Part shown: positions 49,363-57,795 of the stretch, piece by piece | Layout of the letters: every line of letters begins with the position of its first letter | Numbering within the stretch: position 1 is the first letter of the stretch | DNA from: JAACFF01 sp963807975 | GTDB taxonomy: Bacteria > Chloroflexota > Anaerolineae > Promineifilales > Promineifilaceae | Assembly: GCA_963807975.1 (NCBI GenBank) | Contig: CAWEDV010000005.1 | Location: forward strand, 124,001 to 188,000 | DNA: 64,000 nt | Direction of reading: 5' to 3' | Program-made: the position numbers and the translations under genes | Notes under the pieces: model-generated | The model's database searches: none | What the model saw: the letters and a program-made list of their open reading frames with translations, nothing else | Told to the model about the DNA's origin: nothing

Positions 49363-51545
49363 TATGCTTCAGCTTCAGCATCTTGTACCAGCAGCTGATC
49401 ATCTTTCGCCTCGATCATCGGCAAAGGTAATTCCGGTTCCGGTAGAGCTGCAGTTGGTGTTGGCCCCGCCTCCAACAGCTCATTGCCAGGATATTTCACG
49501 CGTACATGGAAACGCCCCTTCAAAGTCTCGATGAAAGAAACACGAACGTTTTCTATGTCACCCAGACTTAGTCCAGAATTATTCAATTGCCCTTCCATCA
49601 TATCTTCATCGACAATGCTCGCCACTAACTTCTCGATCGCTGCCGGCGAACTGGGGTGTACCGCGCTGGAGGTAGCTTCAACTGCATCCGCCAACATAAC
49701 GATCCCCGCTTCTCGCGAGCGAGGCCGCGGTCCCGGGTAGCGAAACTGCTCAATGTCCACTTCATCTGCTTGCTCGCCTGCTAAGGCACATGCTTTGTGG
49801 TAGAAGCCTTTCACTATTCGCTGTCCATGATGCTCTGCAATAAAATCCCGAATCTGCAGAGGGAGTCGGTAGCGCTTTGCCAATTCAAGACCATCAGGCA
49901 CATGCCCAATGATAATGCGCGCGCTCGTATGAGGATCAAGAGAGTCATGCGGATTTACGCCCTCCTGATTTTCCGTGAAGAAAGGAGGTCGGTTCATCTT
50001 GCCAATATCATGATAAAAAGCGCCGACACGCACCAACGTACTGTTACCACGGACACGCTCCGCCGCCTGTTCGGCCAGATTGGCGACCATGATGCTGTGA
50101 TGATATGTGCCTGGAGCCCGGCGTAGTAACTCCTGCAAAAGAGGGTGATCGAGCCGCGACAAATCTTGTAACTGTAAGGTGGTTATAATACCAAATGCGC
50201 TGCCAATAATGAAAAAACCAACCAGTGTAAGCGCCGCTGACAACAATCCATTACCCAAGCTGTAAAGCAGTTGGGTAAGCGTAGGCAGAAGTTCAGTTTC
50301 TTGGGGCAGAGCAAAGACCAAAAGTACAATCATCCCTCCGATTGCTGCTAACAAACCCGATCTGAAATAAGCGATAACTCGCTGTGCATCTCGCAGTGTC
50401 AATACGGCGATCAGCCCACCGATCCCGGCATAAAAGGCAAAACTAAGAGAGTTGGGTGCAACAAACCCAAAAATGCCTGCCACGATCACCGTTACCAGGA
50501 TTGATAACTGGACATCAAATACGACCGTCAAAAGCATTGACATTGCTGCCAATGGAAATAGCAGCGCCCAATAATCAGGAGTCGCAACCATAAGTTTAAC
50601 TACCAGCGTAAATAGCAGGACCAACCCACCCAACACAGCCATGTAGCGACTGTTGTCCCATAGCTTATCTCGGAATAGACGCCAATAGAGCACGATAAGC
50701 ACCACGGACAAAGCCGAAACCAAGAAAATACTGGCGACATTTCGCCAGCTCAAATCTTGTCGCAGCAACCCCAACTGGCCCAGCAGTTCTTCATCCTCTA
50801 CCGTAACCAGTTCACCTGCGCGTACGATGCGTTGGTCTTTGGCCACGCTGCGCGTCACAGGTTCTACGGCCAATGCCGCTTCTTCGCGTGCAGCCGCGGT
50901 AGCTTCTGCGTCTGGAAAAACAGTTGGCACAATAAACTGCCAGACCAGGTTCGTCACCACATTGCTCTGCGCCGATGTTAGGCTGAGGCTTGCCAGCCGC
51001 TTTGCCGTCTGTTGTACCGATGCGAGGTCATCTTCGCGAATCTCCTGCCGCATGATGCTGTCGATAATCCCCAAGATCTCTTCCTTAACCTCATCGAAAT
51101 CCAATTGACCCATTGTGGCCATATCCAAGGCCACATCATCATCAATAGTGAGGTCAGTAATACCCCGCAGATATTCGACTTTCTTTTCCGTCTCAGTTTC
51201 GGTATCAGCACGAACGGTATCAACAAACGCAAAAATAGCAGCTGCCTGGGCTAGCTGTTCGCGACCTATGCTCAGGTTTAGGGGAGTGTAAATACCAGAT
51301 ACATTGTTCTGCGCCTGCTTCCGCGCATTTTCCGTCAGCAGATCACTGGTATAGGTAAGCGATTGTGGAGCAAATACGTCGTCTGGCGCAGGTTCGCCAA
51401 CGACTACGTTTACTTGAGAGGACCAGACCAGGTTAAAGGAGAGAATAAGGGTCATACCCAGCGTGAGCACGACAGCGAATACGCCTAATCTCAGTTCGCT
51501 GACCGTTTTTCCGAGTTGCTGACGTGCAGCAGGTAATGATTCCAT
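49362..51545 (-). CDS. pgpH: PgpH-type HD-domain membrane phosphodiesterase
   Basis: A 727-residue protein of the 7TMR-HD family, which degrades cyclic di-AMP in characterised members. Layout: N-terminal helix (residues ~20-42), a large extracytoplasmic domain (to ~265), about seven membrane helices (~270-460), and a cytosolic HD domain with APGTYHHSIMVANLAEQAAE, GAFYHDIGKMNRPPFFTENQ, AEHHGQRIVKGFYHKA and MLADAVEATSSAVHP. The length and arrangement match YqfF/PgpH. A Pro/Glu-rich tail ends the protein. It is preceded by yqeY (32-base gap) and overlaps ybeY. The presence of PgpH suggests this bacterium uses c-di-AMP, though a cyclase is not in the window. Confidence 0.95.
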   Translation of the reverse strand: MESLPAARQQLGKTVSELRLGVFAVVLTLGMTLILSFNLVWSSQVNVVVGEPAPDDVFAPQSLTYTSDLLTENARKQAQNNVSGIYTPLNLSIGREQLAQAAAIFAFVDTVRADTETETEKKVEYLRGITDLTIDDDVALDMATMGQLDFDEVKEEILGIIDSIMRQEIREDDLASVQQTAKRLASLSLTSAQSNVVTNLVWQFIVPTVFPDAEATAAAREEAALAVEPVTRSVAKDQRIVRAGELVTVEDEELLGQLGLLRQDLSWRNVASIFLVSALSVVLIVLYWRLFRDKLWDNSRYMAVLGGLVLLFTLVVKLMVATPDYWALLFPLAAMSMLLTVVFDVQLSILVTVIVAGIFGFVAPNSLSFAFYAGIGGLIAVLTLRDAQRVIAYFRSGLLAAIGGMIVLLVFALPQETELLPTLTQLLYSLGNGLLSAALTLVGFFIIGSAFGIITTLQLQDLSRLDHPLLQELLRRAPGTYHHSIMVANLAEQAAERVRGNSTLVRVGAFYHDIGKMNRPPFFTENQEGVNPHDSLDPHTSARIIIGHVPDGLELAKRYRLPLQIRDFIAEHHGQRIVKGFYHKACALAGEQADEVDIEQFRYPGPRPRSREAGIVMLADAVEATSSAVHPSSPAAIEKLVASIVDEDMMEGQLNNSGLSLGDIENVRVSFIETLKGRFHVRVKYPGNELLEAGPTPTAALPEPELPLPMIEAKDDQLLVQDAEAEA

Positions 51546-51577
51546 TTTCTTCTTATGTCGACAGATTAAGCGCCAGA

Positions 51578-52027
51578 TTATGAATTCTGCAGCAAATCTC
51601 GTACAACTTCGCTGACAAGTCGGCCGTCAGCCTTTCCTTTCACTTGCGGCATCAGGCTGCCCATGACTGGTCCAGTATCGCGCGGGCCAGAGGCTTCCAA
51701 CTCGGAGATCGTTTTCGATGCCAACGTTTCAATTTCCGCTCGGCTCATCATTTTTGGCAGGTATGATTCAATGATTGCCAGCTCTGTTTTTTCATCCTCA
51801 GCAATATCGTCGCGTCCTGCTCTTTCATAGTCAGTTATACTTTCACGTCGCTGTTTCGCTTGCTTATTAAGGACCGCATGTACACCATCGTCGTCGAGGG
51901 TTTTTCGTCCATCTACCTCAACCTGTTTAACAGCCGCAAGCAGTAAACGCAGTGTATCTCGTTTCTCCTTATCGCCGGCGCGCATAGCGTCGGCCATGTC
52001 AAGTTGTAGTTGTTCTTTTAGTGCCAT
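51578..52027 (-). CDS. yqeY: GatB/YqeY domain protein
   Basis: A 149-residue, mostly helical protein of the YqeY family, related to the tail domain of GatB, which binds tRNA. Conserved pieces: LRLLLAAVKQVEVD, LNKQAKQRRESITDYERAGR, ESYLPKMMSRAEIE and GPVMGSLMPQVKGKADGRLV. AGGACAC precedes ATG 52027. It is frequently located near pgpH, ybeY and rpsU in other genomes. Its cellular role is not defined. Confidence 0.95.
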   Translation of the reverse strand: MALKEQLQLDMADAMRAGDKEKRDTLRLLLAAVKQVEVDGRKTLDDDGVHAVLNKQAKQRRESITDYERAGRDDIAEDEKTELAIIESYLPKMMSRAEIETLASKTISELEASGPRDTGPVMGSLMPQVKGKADGRLVSEVVRDLLQNS

Positions 52028-52163
52028 TCAGTGTCCTCCAAGAACAATTAGATTGTAGCATTGGCAACGTGCCTGTCAACACGCTCCGCTTGCGTCTGCG
52101 GACGATTCAAATATAAATTTTTTTGGACCAATCTGTCATTTTCGTGAAGACGAAATTCCATCC

Positions 52164-52877
52164 TCACCCAATTCGATGGGCTAAGATCGTATACAGATTT
52201 AAGTTCCCCTCTTTCCCATCGCTGCGGAATTGGGTGACTATTTCCAATTTAGCTGCTGCAGCTAAATCCTCTGTCTCTTTGGCGTCGATAGCGCACACGT
52301 AGCGCAGTCCCTCCCCATCACGCTGCCACGACAACAGAAAGTCACCATCTTCAACATCAACTTCGTCAACGCCCACCATGTCCCATTCTCGTATCTTTCT
52401 TTGCTGCCTTGGGCTGTCCATAAATTGCCAGTTTGCCAAGATGATCCTTCCTTGCTCAGCAAGATGTCTCCCCATCTCTTGCAGCATACTAAGCCGGTTT
52501 ATCCGACCTGGAATATGCTGCATGGCTGCCAGGCATACGATCAAATCAAATTTAGCTAAACCATCCAAATACCCTTTGCGGCTGATATCTCGTCTTAGAT
52601 ACATACCATTAACTTTTTCTTCTGCAAAGCCCAACAAATCCGCCGTGAAATCAATTCCTGTATAGTTGAAAGAGTAGTTCTCGTCCACCAGAAATTGTCC
52701 AAATCGACCATTTCCGCATCCGATATCCAATACACCATCGCCTAAAGCGGGCGCATAATCAAGGAGCTTGCTAAAACCCGGCTGGGGACTTGACCTGCTG
52801 TTTGCGAATGGCGCAGCGAACTGAGCATAGAATTCTTGATTTAGCAGCAGCAATTTCTGTACGATCTCATCCTTCAT
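52164..52877 (-). CDS. Class I SAM-dependent methyltransferase
   Basis: A 237-residue methyltransferase. SAM-binding motif I is DGVLDIGCGNGRFGQFL, motif II ends YTGIDFTADLLGFA, and a post-motif AAMQHIPGRINRLSMLQEMG helps to bind substrate. The stretch FDLIVCLAAMQHIPG and the C-terminal LNLYTILAHRIG recall Trm9/ALKBH8-type tRNA wobble-uridine methyltransferases, but I cannot confirm this. Start ATG 52877 is chosen over a TTG four codons earlier. It is probably transcribed with the kinase-like gene upstream (35-base gap). Confidence 0.85.
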   Translation of the reverse strand: MKDEIVQKLLLLNQEFYAQFAAPFANSRSSPQPGFSKLLDYAPALGDGVLDIGCGNGRFGQFLVDENYSFNYTGIDFTADLLGFAEEKVNGMYLRRDISRKGYLDGLAKFDLIVCLAAMQHIPGRINRLSMLQEMGRHLAEQGRIILANWQFMDSPRQQRKIREWDMVGVDEVDVEDGDFLLSWQRDGEGLRYVCAIDAKETEDLAAAAKLEIVTQFRSDGKEGNLNLYTILAHRIG

Positions 52878-52912
52878 AAAGATTCTCAACCCGCAGCAGT
52901 GCCCAAGACATC

Positions 52913-53773
52913 TTAGTAACCAAACCGGCGCAAAGTACGGTCGACACTACTGACGTAACTACCGCCAAAGAGTCGTACATGGACCAATAAGGGATACAAA
53001 TTGTAAATATCCCGTCTTTCCTCGAAGAAACCAGGTTCGATTGGGTTAATCTCCTGATATCTAGAAAAAAACCACTCCCCGAATGTTCCAAACAGAGTTG
53101 AAAACGCTAACTCAATCTCAGGAGATGCATAATAAATTGCCGGGTCGACAAAGCCCGTAATACAACCCCCTTTAGCCAAAATATTCCCCGTCCACATATC
53201 TCCATGAATCAGTGACGGTTGTTCTGGTTCTATCAGCCATTCGCCAATCCCTTCGCACAAACGCCGTAATCTTGCCAAGAACTCACTTGAAAATCGCTCC
53301 TTGTGCACACACACTTGACCCATATGCAGCAGCCGCTGCTCAACAAAGAAGTCCAGCCAGGAATCCGTCCATGGATTAGGTTGGTGCAATCCACCAATCA
53401 ACGTAGCCCTTTCCAGGCCATAAGCCGGCCCCTTAACCTGATGTAGATGCGCTAACAGTTCCGCTGCATCTTCCTGGGATGCTTTGTTGAAGATGCTATC
53501 ACCAGCCAAACGGGACATGATCAACAGCTGAGGTGAACTGTACCATACTTTCGGTATTGGCAGTTGACTATTGTCTTTGAGATATCGAAGCATATACCCT
53601 TCAATATGAAGGCTGGGTCTTGATCCATTATCCGTCTTGACCACAACGTTCAACCCGTCCGCCAACCTGACGCCATAAACCTGGCCTACACAGCCACCAC
53701 TCAGCGGGCTAAGTTCGACGGCGCCGATGCCCATTGCTAGTTTTATCTCTCGTTGTAGATTGTAGCTTGTCAC
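52913..53773 (-). CDS. Fructosamine kinase family protein
   Basis: A 286-residue protein-kinase-like fold enzyme of the FN3K family, which phosphorylates ketoamine adducts on proteins or amino acids so that they fall apart. Family motifs: LSGGCVGQVYGVRLADG, VVVKTD, LHIEGYMLRYL, LAHLHQVKGPAYGLERATLI, NPWTDSWLDFFVEQRL, PSLIHGDMWTGNIL with the catalytic Asp, FVDPAIYYASPEIELAF and LYPLLVHVRLFGGSY. The GTG start overlaps the stop of the lipoprotein gene (GTGA). Metabolite repair is the most likely role. Confidence 0.92.
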   Translation of the reverse strand: MTSYNLQREIKLAMGIGAVELSPLSGGCVGQVYGVRLADGLNVVVKTDNGSRPSLHIEGYMLRYLKDNSQLPIPKVWYSSPQLLIMSRLAGDSIFNKASQEDAAELLAHLHQVKGPAYGLERATLIGGLHQPNPWTDSWLDFFVEQRLLHMGQVCVHKERFSSEFLARLRRLCEGIGEWLIEPEQPSLIHGDMWTGNILAKGGCITGFVDPAIYYASPEIELAFSTLFGTFGEWFFSRYQEINPIEPGFFEERRDIYNLYPLLVHVRLFGGSYVSSVDRTLRRFGY

Positions 53774-54423
53774 CGTGGGGGATATACGTTCAGATTATCA
53801 AATGATACTTGTGTACCTGAACCATCAAAAGTCCCGGCACTTAAAGCAATATTTCCAGCTCGATAACTATCGTCCGTCACTTCCTGAAGCAAAGCGTCAT
53901 TGATGTAGATGCCTAGTCTAGGACCATTGGCATCAATCTTGAAGACATTTGTTGCCCCATACCCCTTGTTTATTGCCGCGCTGTCTCGCCAGTCATCCGT
54001 TAAGATAATGGAAGCGCCATTCGCATCATGCCGCTCCAAAATAAACATGCCGTCGCCAGTGATCGCGAACCGGTAAAACTCTGTTGGGCTCTGCATGCGG
54101 AATAACACACCATATGTACTGGTCAATGTGCCATTATATAAACCAGCCTCTACCTCCAATTCAAAGTCGGAGAAAGTTGGCTCAGCCAGCATAGCATATT
54201 GGATCATATTCGGTGATTCGATTTCAATTAAAAGCTGCTCGGGCACAATGGACGTTGAGCCAATTTCATCTGCTTCCAATTGCCAGTTCCCAGTAAATCC
54301 TTGCACGAAATCATCCCTAAAGATGGCTTTTCGAGCACCTGGCAGTGGCATGCCCCCTGCATCACAGGCGCCAAGAAATATCGTCAAAAAGAACATCAAG
54401 GGCAGCGCAAGATAATACTTCAT
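53770..54423 (-). CDS. Lipoprotein with concanavalin-like domain
   Basis: A 217-residue lipoprotein: signal peptide MKYYLALPLMFFLTIFLGAC with the lipobox LGAC (Cys20), then a ~190-residue beta-rich domain that starts RDDFVQGFTGNWQLE and ends VSFDNLNVY. This pattern (DF...W....G, D-ILxR, sFDNxxV) is that of the laminin-G/3-keto-disaccharide-hydrolase-like (LamG or DUF1080-like) fold. No catalytic residues are recognised. The next gene upstream encodes a similar lipoprotein, so the two probably arose by duplication. It is coupled to the fructosamine-kinase gene by a four-base overlap. Confidence 0.87.
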   Translation of the reverse strand: MKYYLALPLMFFLTIFLGACDAGGMPLPGARKAIFRDDFVQGFTGNWQLEADEIGSTSIVPEQLLIEIESPNMIQYAMLAEPTFSDFELEVEAGLYNGTLTSTYGVLFRMQSPTEFYRFAITGDGMFILERHDANGASIILTDDWRDSAAINKGYGATNVFKIDANGPRLGIYINDALLQEVTDDSYRAGNIALSAGTFDGSGTQVSFDNLNVYPPR

Positions 54424-54462
54424 TGTGATATCGGACCGTTTCTCTCAAGTTCCCGGCGCCGT

Positions 54463-55143
54463 TTAAGGCTTGAGCACTTGTATATCGTCAAAATGGACCT
54501 CGACAGTTCCCTGCTCCAAGGCGCTGACAGCCAATCCGATATCGCCACCGGCAAATTCTGAATCATTCACGGTAAGAAGTGGATAGCCATTTACAGCCAG
54601 GCTTAATTCACTGTCGACACACCTTACCTGAATCTGATTGGTGGCTGCACCTTGATTTATCTGGTCTGATTGAGCAAATTGACCATCTTCTGTGAGATAA
54701 GTGACGCGATCTTCGCCACTTTGATATTTGCCAATTGCGTAGTAGCCATCCCCGCTGATCAGAAACAAGTAAAAATTCTCTTCATCCTGGTAACGGCAAA
54801 TAACGCCATAAGCGTTATCATCAGAACCACTCACCTGCCTTGAGGTTACGTTGATCACAATGTCGTCAAAACCGCGCTCCGCGTTGGTCCACCAGATCTC
54901 ACCAGGGCTGCTAGTGCTGATCTTCATAACACCATCTTCGATCGCTGTTACCACCCCTCCCCGATTGTATTCAAGCCAACCGCAGTTTTGCTCACCACTA
55001 AAATCATCCTCAAACAGTGCAAAGCTGCTGTCACAACTATCAGGCCCTGAATCTCCAAAAGGAAGCGGCAGCGAGTCACAGGCGGCTAATATTGGCAGCA
55101 TTGCCAGTATGCCAAAGGCAATTAACACCCCGCGAATTTTCAT
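54463..55143 (-). CDS. Lipoprotein with concanavalin-like domain, paralogue
   Basis: A 226-residue lipoprotein from ATG 55143. The signal peptide ends LPILAAC (lipobox LAAC), and the domain reads FALFEDDFSGEQNCGWLEYN to VEVHFDDIQVLKP, the same fold as in the downstream paralogue. It has additional Cys residues (near the start and at CGW and ICRYQ) that may form disulfides. The ribosome site AAGG precedes 55143, 11 bases past the stop of the small CcmD-like gene, so the three genes form a unit. Function unknown. Confidence 0.87.
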   Translation of the reverse strand: MKIRGVLIAFGILAMLPILAACDSLPLPFGDSGPDSCDSSFALFEDDFSGEQNCGWLEYNRGGVVTAIEDGVMKISTSSPGEIWWTNAERGFDDIVINVTSRQVSGSDDNAYGVICRYQDEENFYLFLISGDGYYAIGKYQSGEDRVTYLTEDGQFAQSDQINQGAATNQIQVRCVDSELSLAVNGYPLLTVNDSEFAGGDIGLAVSALEQGTVEVHFDDIQVLKP

Positions 55144-55153
55144 GTTTCTTACC

Positions 55154-55303
55154 TTATTCAATCCCTTCATCTTCAAGAAGTTGCGAAACGCGGTTCACAT
55201 CCTCCACGAGTCCACGCTGCCGGTTCGAAATAACAACATATGTACCGAAACCAACAACCCAGAATAAGATCATGATTAAAGCAATGAGTAGAATTTGGTT
55301 CAT
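55154..55303 (-). CDS. CcmD-like small membrane protein
   Basis: A 49-residue gene. It begins MNQILLIALIMILFWVVGFG, one membrane helix at residues ~3-26, followed by a short basic stretch and an amphipathic helix (SNRQRGLVEDVNRVSQLLED). This matches the small CcmD-like proteins (W, then Y, then RQ, then L at regular positions) that stabilise the CcmABC heme exporter for cytochrome c maturation; no other ccm gene is in view, so the link is tentative. AAAGGAA precedes ATG 55303 with good spacing, and the stop TAA (55156-55154) lies 10 bases before the next lipoprotein start. Confidence 0.7.
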   Translation of the reverse strand: MNQILLIALIMILFWVVGFGTYVVISNRQRGLVEDVNRVSQLLEDEGIE

Positions 55304-55487
55304 CAGTGCTTTCCTTTGCTAATAAATGCTCTAAATGTATCTTTGCTTGCTATGTTTGCTTTCTAAATTGAGTTTACCCTGATTGAAATGATAGAACCAC
55401 CTGACAACCATGAATACCTGAGGATCTCACAATCTAGTTTTACAAAGTCACAGTTCTTAAACCTCACCCCACCGCTCATGGCTCCTT

Positions 55488-56051
55488 CTAGATCCGCGAA
55501 TTCCATAATCTTTCGGCGAAACCTTTACGATAGTTCTCATATCTGGCCATTACAAATAATGCATCTGACAACCGGTTTAGATAAGAGATGACAAAAGTTC
55601 CCACGGACTCATGCTCCACAAGCGTTATCACATCACGCTCCGCCCTCCTACAAACAGATCGCGCCACGTGTAGTTGTGCTGCTGCCGGTGATCCCGCAGG
55701 TAGAATGAAGTTCTTTAGTGGTCCGACAACATCAGTCATTTCATCAATGAGCGATTCCAAGCGACTTACGTGATGCGCACCGATCTGCGGAATATCGATG
55801 CTCTCCTTGTCCGACTCAAGGAAAGATAAGTCAGACCCGAGATGAAATAGTTCATTTTGAACGGTCGACAACTCTTCAGCTAGTCTCCCGTCCAATCCCT
55901 GAGCGATGGCCGCGCCGATTTGCGAGTTTAGTTCATCTACGCTGCCAAATGCCTGCACACGCGCTGAATCCTTACGGACAGTCTGTCCCCCACTCAGTTT
56001 AGTATCCCCTTGATCGCCTTGTTTAGTGTAAATCTTTGTAAGCCGTGGCAT
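55488..56051 (-). CDS. pduO: ATP:cob(I)alamin adenosyltransferase (PduO type)
   Basis: A 187-residue PduO-type enzyme that makes adenosylcobalamin from cob(I)alamin and ATP. Motifs: RLTKIYTKQGDQGDTKLSGG (ATP-binding loop), VQAFGSVDELNSQIGAA, FHLGSDLSFL, LPAGSPAAAQLHVARSVCRR (Arg/Cys region) and SYLNRLSDALFVMARYEN. ATG 56051 has GAGG nine bases upstream. It follows the ECF transporter ATPase gene by 52 bases, which supports cobalamin as the transporter's substrate. Confidence 0.95.
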   Translation of the reverse strand: MPRLTKIYTKQGDQGDTKLSGGQTVRKDSARVQAFGSVDELNSQIGAAIAQGLDGRLAEELSTVQNELFHLGSDLSFLESDKESIDIPQIGAHHVSRLESLIDEMTDVVGPLKNFILPAGSPAAAQLHVARSVCRRAERDVITLVEHESVGTFVISYLNRLSDALFVMARYENYRKGFAERLWNSRI

Positions 56052-56103
56052 GTTATTTTCCTCACTATGCAATTGACAATGTCTATAAAGTCAATCCGCT
56101 GCT

Positions 56104-57726
56104 TCAATCGTTTCTCTTCAGCGCAAGTCCATCAAGCGCCTGATCTGCCGTTAACCAACCTCTTCCTGGAAAAAGTCTGGATATCTGTGGAGCGAACAAT
56201 GGCGAACCACTCAACACCTCAACGGTCGGACCAGAAGCGATTATCTCACCCTGACTTAAGATAACAATCCGGTCAGCAATAGCTGCTGACAATTCAACAT
56301 CGTGGGTAACCAACACGAGGCTCATACCTTTTGCTAACCATTCGCGCCATATCCTGATTAGGCTTTGTTTAGTATTTACGTCCAAACCTCGAGTTGGCTC
56401 ATCCAATAAGAGCAGCCTCGGCTCCGTGACCGTTACAGCACCCATCGCCACCCGCTGTCTTTGCCCGGTGGAAAGATCACGCGGATATGCATCTTGCACA
56501 TCCTCAAGACCCAAATCAAGGATCAATTTACTCACACCTTCTTGTTCGTTAATGCCATGATTGTCCAGCGTGATCCGAAATTCCTCATCAACAGACTCCG
56601 CGAACAACAAATCATTCGGATTCTGAGGAAGATAGGCGATATCCTTAGCGATTTCCACCACATCTCGCGCCATCAGTGGCTGCCCTTCAAAGCAAATACT
56701 CCCCTGGGTTACTTGCAGTAGACCCATAACACACTTCAACAATGTGCTCTTTCCCGAACCATTGCGGCCCATTATTGTCAAAACCTCTCCTGGAACAGCT
56801 TGCAGACTAACACCTTTGAGGACTTCTTGACCATCGTAGGCATAATGAATATCTTTTACTTCCAGTAGCGGCAAAGATTGTTTTGGCACCCTAGAAGGTT
56901 CATCATAAGGTGCCTTATCCATTTCATAGATCGACTGGGAAGCATAACGTCTTCCTTGCTTCACTGTAACTGGCAAGGGCTGCCAACCGAGTACCCGCCC
57001 AACTTTTACCAAAGGTGGCAAATGTGGCATCTCCACCAACGCTGTTGGCATCCAGTCGTCAACAATAATCCGCCCGGATTCCATGAAAACAATACGGTCG
57101 GCATACCTCAGAACTCTCTCCAGCCTATGTTCTGCCAATATGATTGTCAAGCCAAGATCTTCGTTTAAGCGCACTAGCGAACTCAAAACATCATCGGCCG
57201 ATTTGGGATCAAGCTGGCTGGTGGGTTCATCAAGCAAAATGATCTGCGGTCGCAGCGCCAGCACGGCAGCAATAGCGACTCGCTGCCTTTCGCCCCCAGA
57301 CAAAGATGAAATAGTCCGATCTCTCAACTCGGTGAGATCTAGCAAATCAAGAGCTTCTTCGACCCGTATCCGCATTTCCTGGGCCGGAATGGCCGCGTTT
57401 TCCAGTGCAAATGCGATTTCTGGCTCAACCGTATCGAGCAGCGCTTGCCCTTCCGGGTTTTGGGCCACAAAACCAACGATCTGGCTCATGACACTTGGGC
57501 CAGTCTCAATGACGTCAACATTATTAACTGTCACCATTCCTGAAATATCACCACCGCTGAAGTGCGGTACCAGACCATTGATGCAGCGCAGCAGGGTTGT
57601 TTTGCCCGAGCCTGATCCCCCCGCCAGCAGCACAAACTCACCCGCGCCAATTTTCAGGTTTACGCTGGCTAGGGCACTCTCGTGTGAATTTGGATATGAA
57701 TACTTTACTTCTCGAATTTGGATCAT
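56104..57726 (-). CDS. ECF transporter ATPase, two fused ABC domains
   Basis: A 540-residue protein with two ATP-binding cassettes in one chain (about 1-230 and 290-540). The first has Walker A AGGSGSGKTTLLRC, signature SSLSGGERQRVAIAA, Walker B IILLDEPTSQLD; the second has Walker A MGRNGSGKSTLLKC, Walker B LLLLDEPTRGLD and an altered signature DLSTGQRQRVAMG (Thr in place of Gly). Such fused pairs power energy-coupling-factor vitamin transporters. Genes for EcfT and the S component are immediately upstream on the same strand. Cobalamin or a precursor is the likely substrate because an adenosyltransferase gene follows. Confidence 0.95.
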   Translation of the reverse strand: MIQIREVKYSYPNSHESALASVNLKIGAGEFVLLAGGSGSGKTTLLRCINGLVPHFSGGDISGMVTVNNVDVIETGPSVMSQIVGFVAQNPEGQALLDTVEPEIAFALENAAIPAQEMRIRVEEALDLLDLTELRDRTISSLSGGERQRVAIAAVLALRPQIILLDEPTSQLDPKSADDVLSSLVRLNEDLGLTIILAEHRLERVLRYADRIVFMESGRIIVDDWMPTALVEMPHLPPLVKVGRVLGWQPLPVTVKQGRRYASQSIYEMDKAPYDEPSRVPKQSLPLLEVKDIHYAYDGQEVLKGVSLQAVPGEVLTIMGRNGSGKSTLLKCVMGLLQVTQGSICFEGQPLMARDVVEIAKDIAYLPQNPNDLLFAESVDEEFRITLDNHGINEQEGVSKLILDLGLEDVQDAYPRDLSTGQRQRVAMGAVTVTEPRLLLLDEPTRGLDVNTKQSLIRIWREWLAKGMSLVLVTHDVELSAAIADRIVILSQGEIIASGPTVEVLSGSPLFAPQISRLFPGRGWLTADQALDGLALKRND

Positions 57727-57795
57727 GATTTCGACAGAAAATAATGGGATTTAACACCTTCTCTGCCAAAATCCCAAGATGCTGCAAAGTGGATT

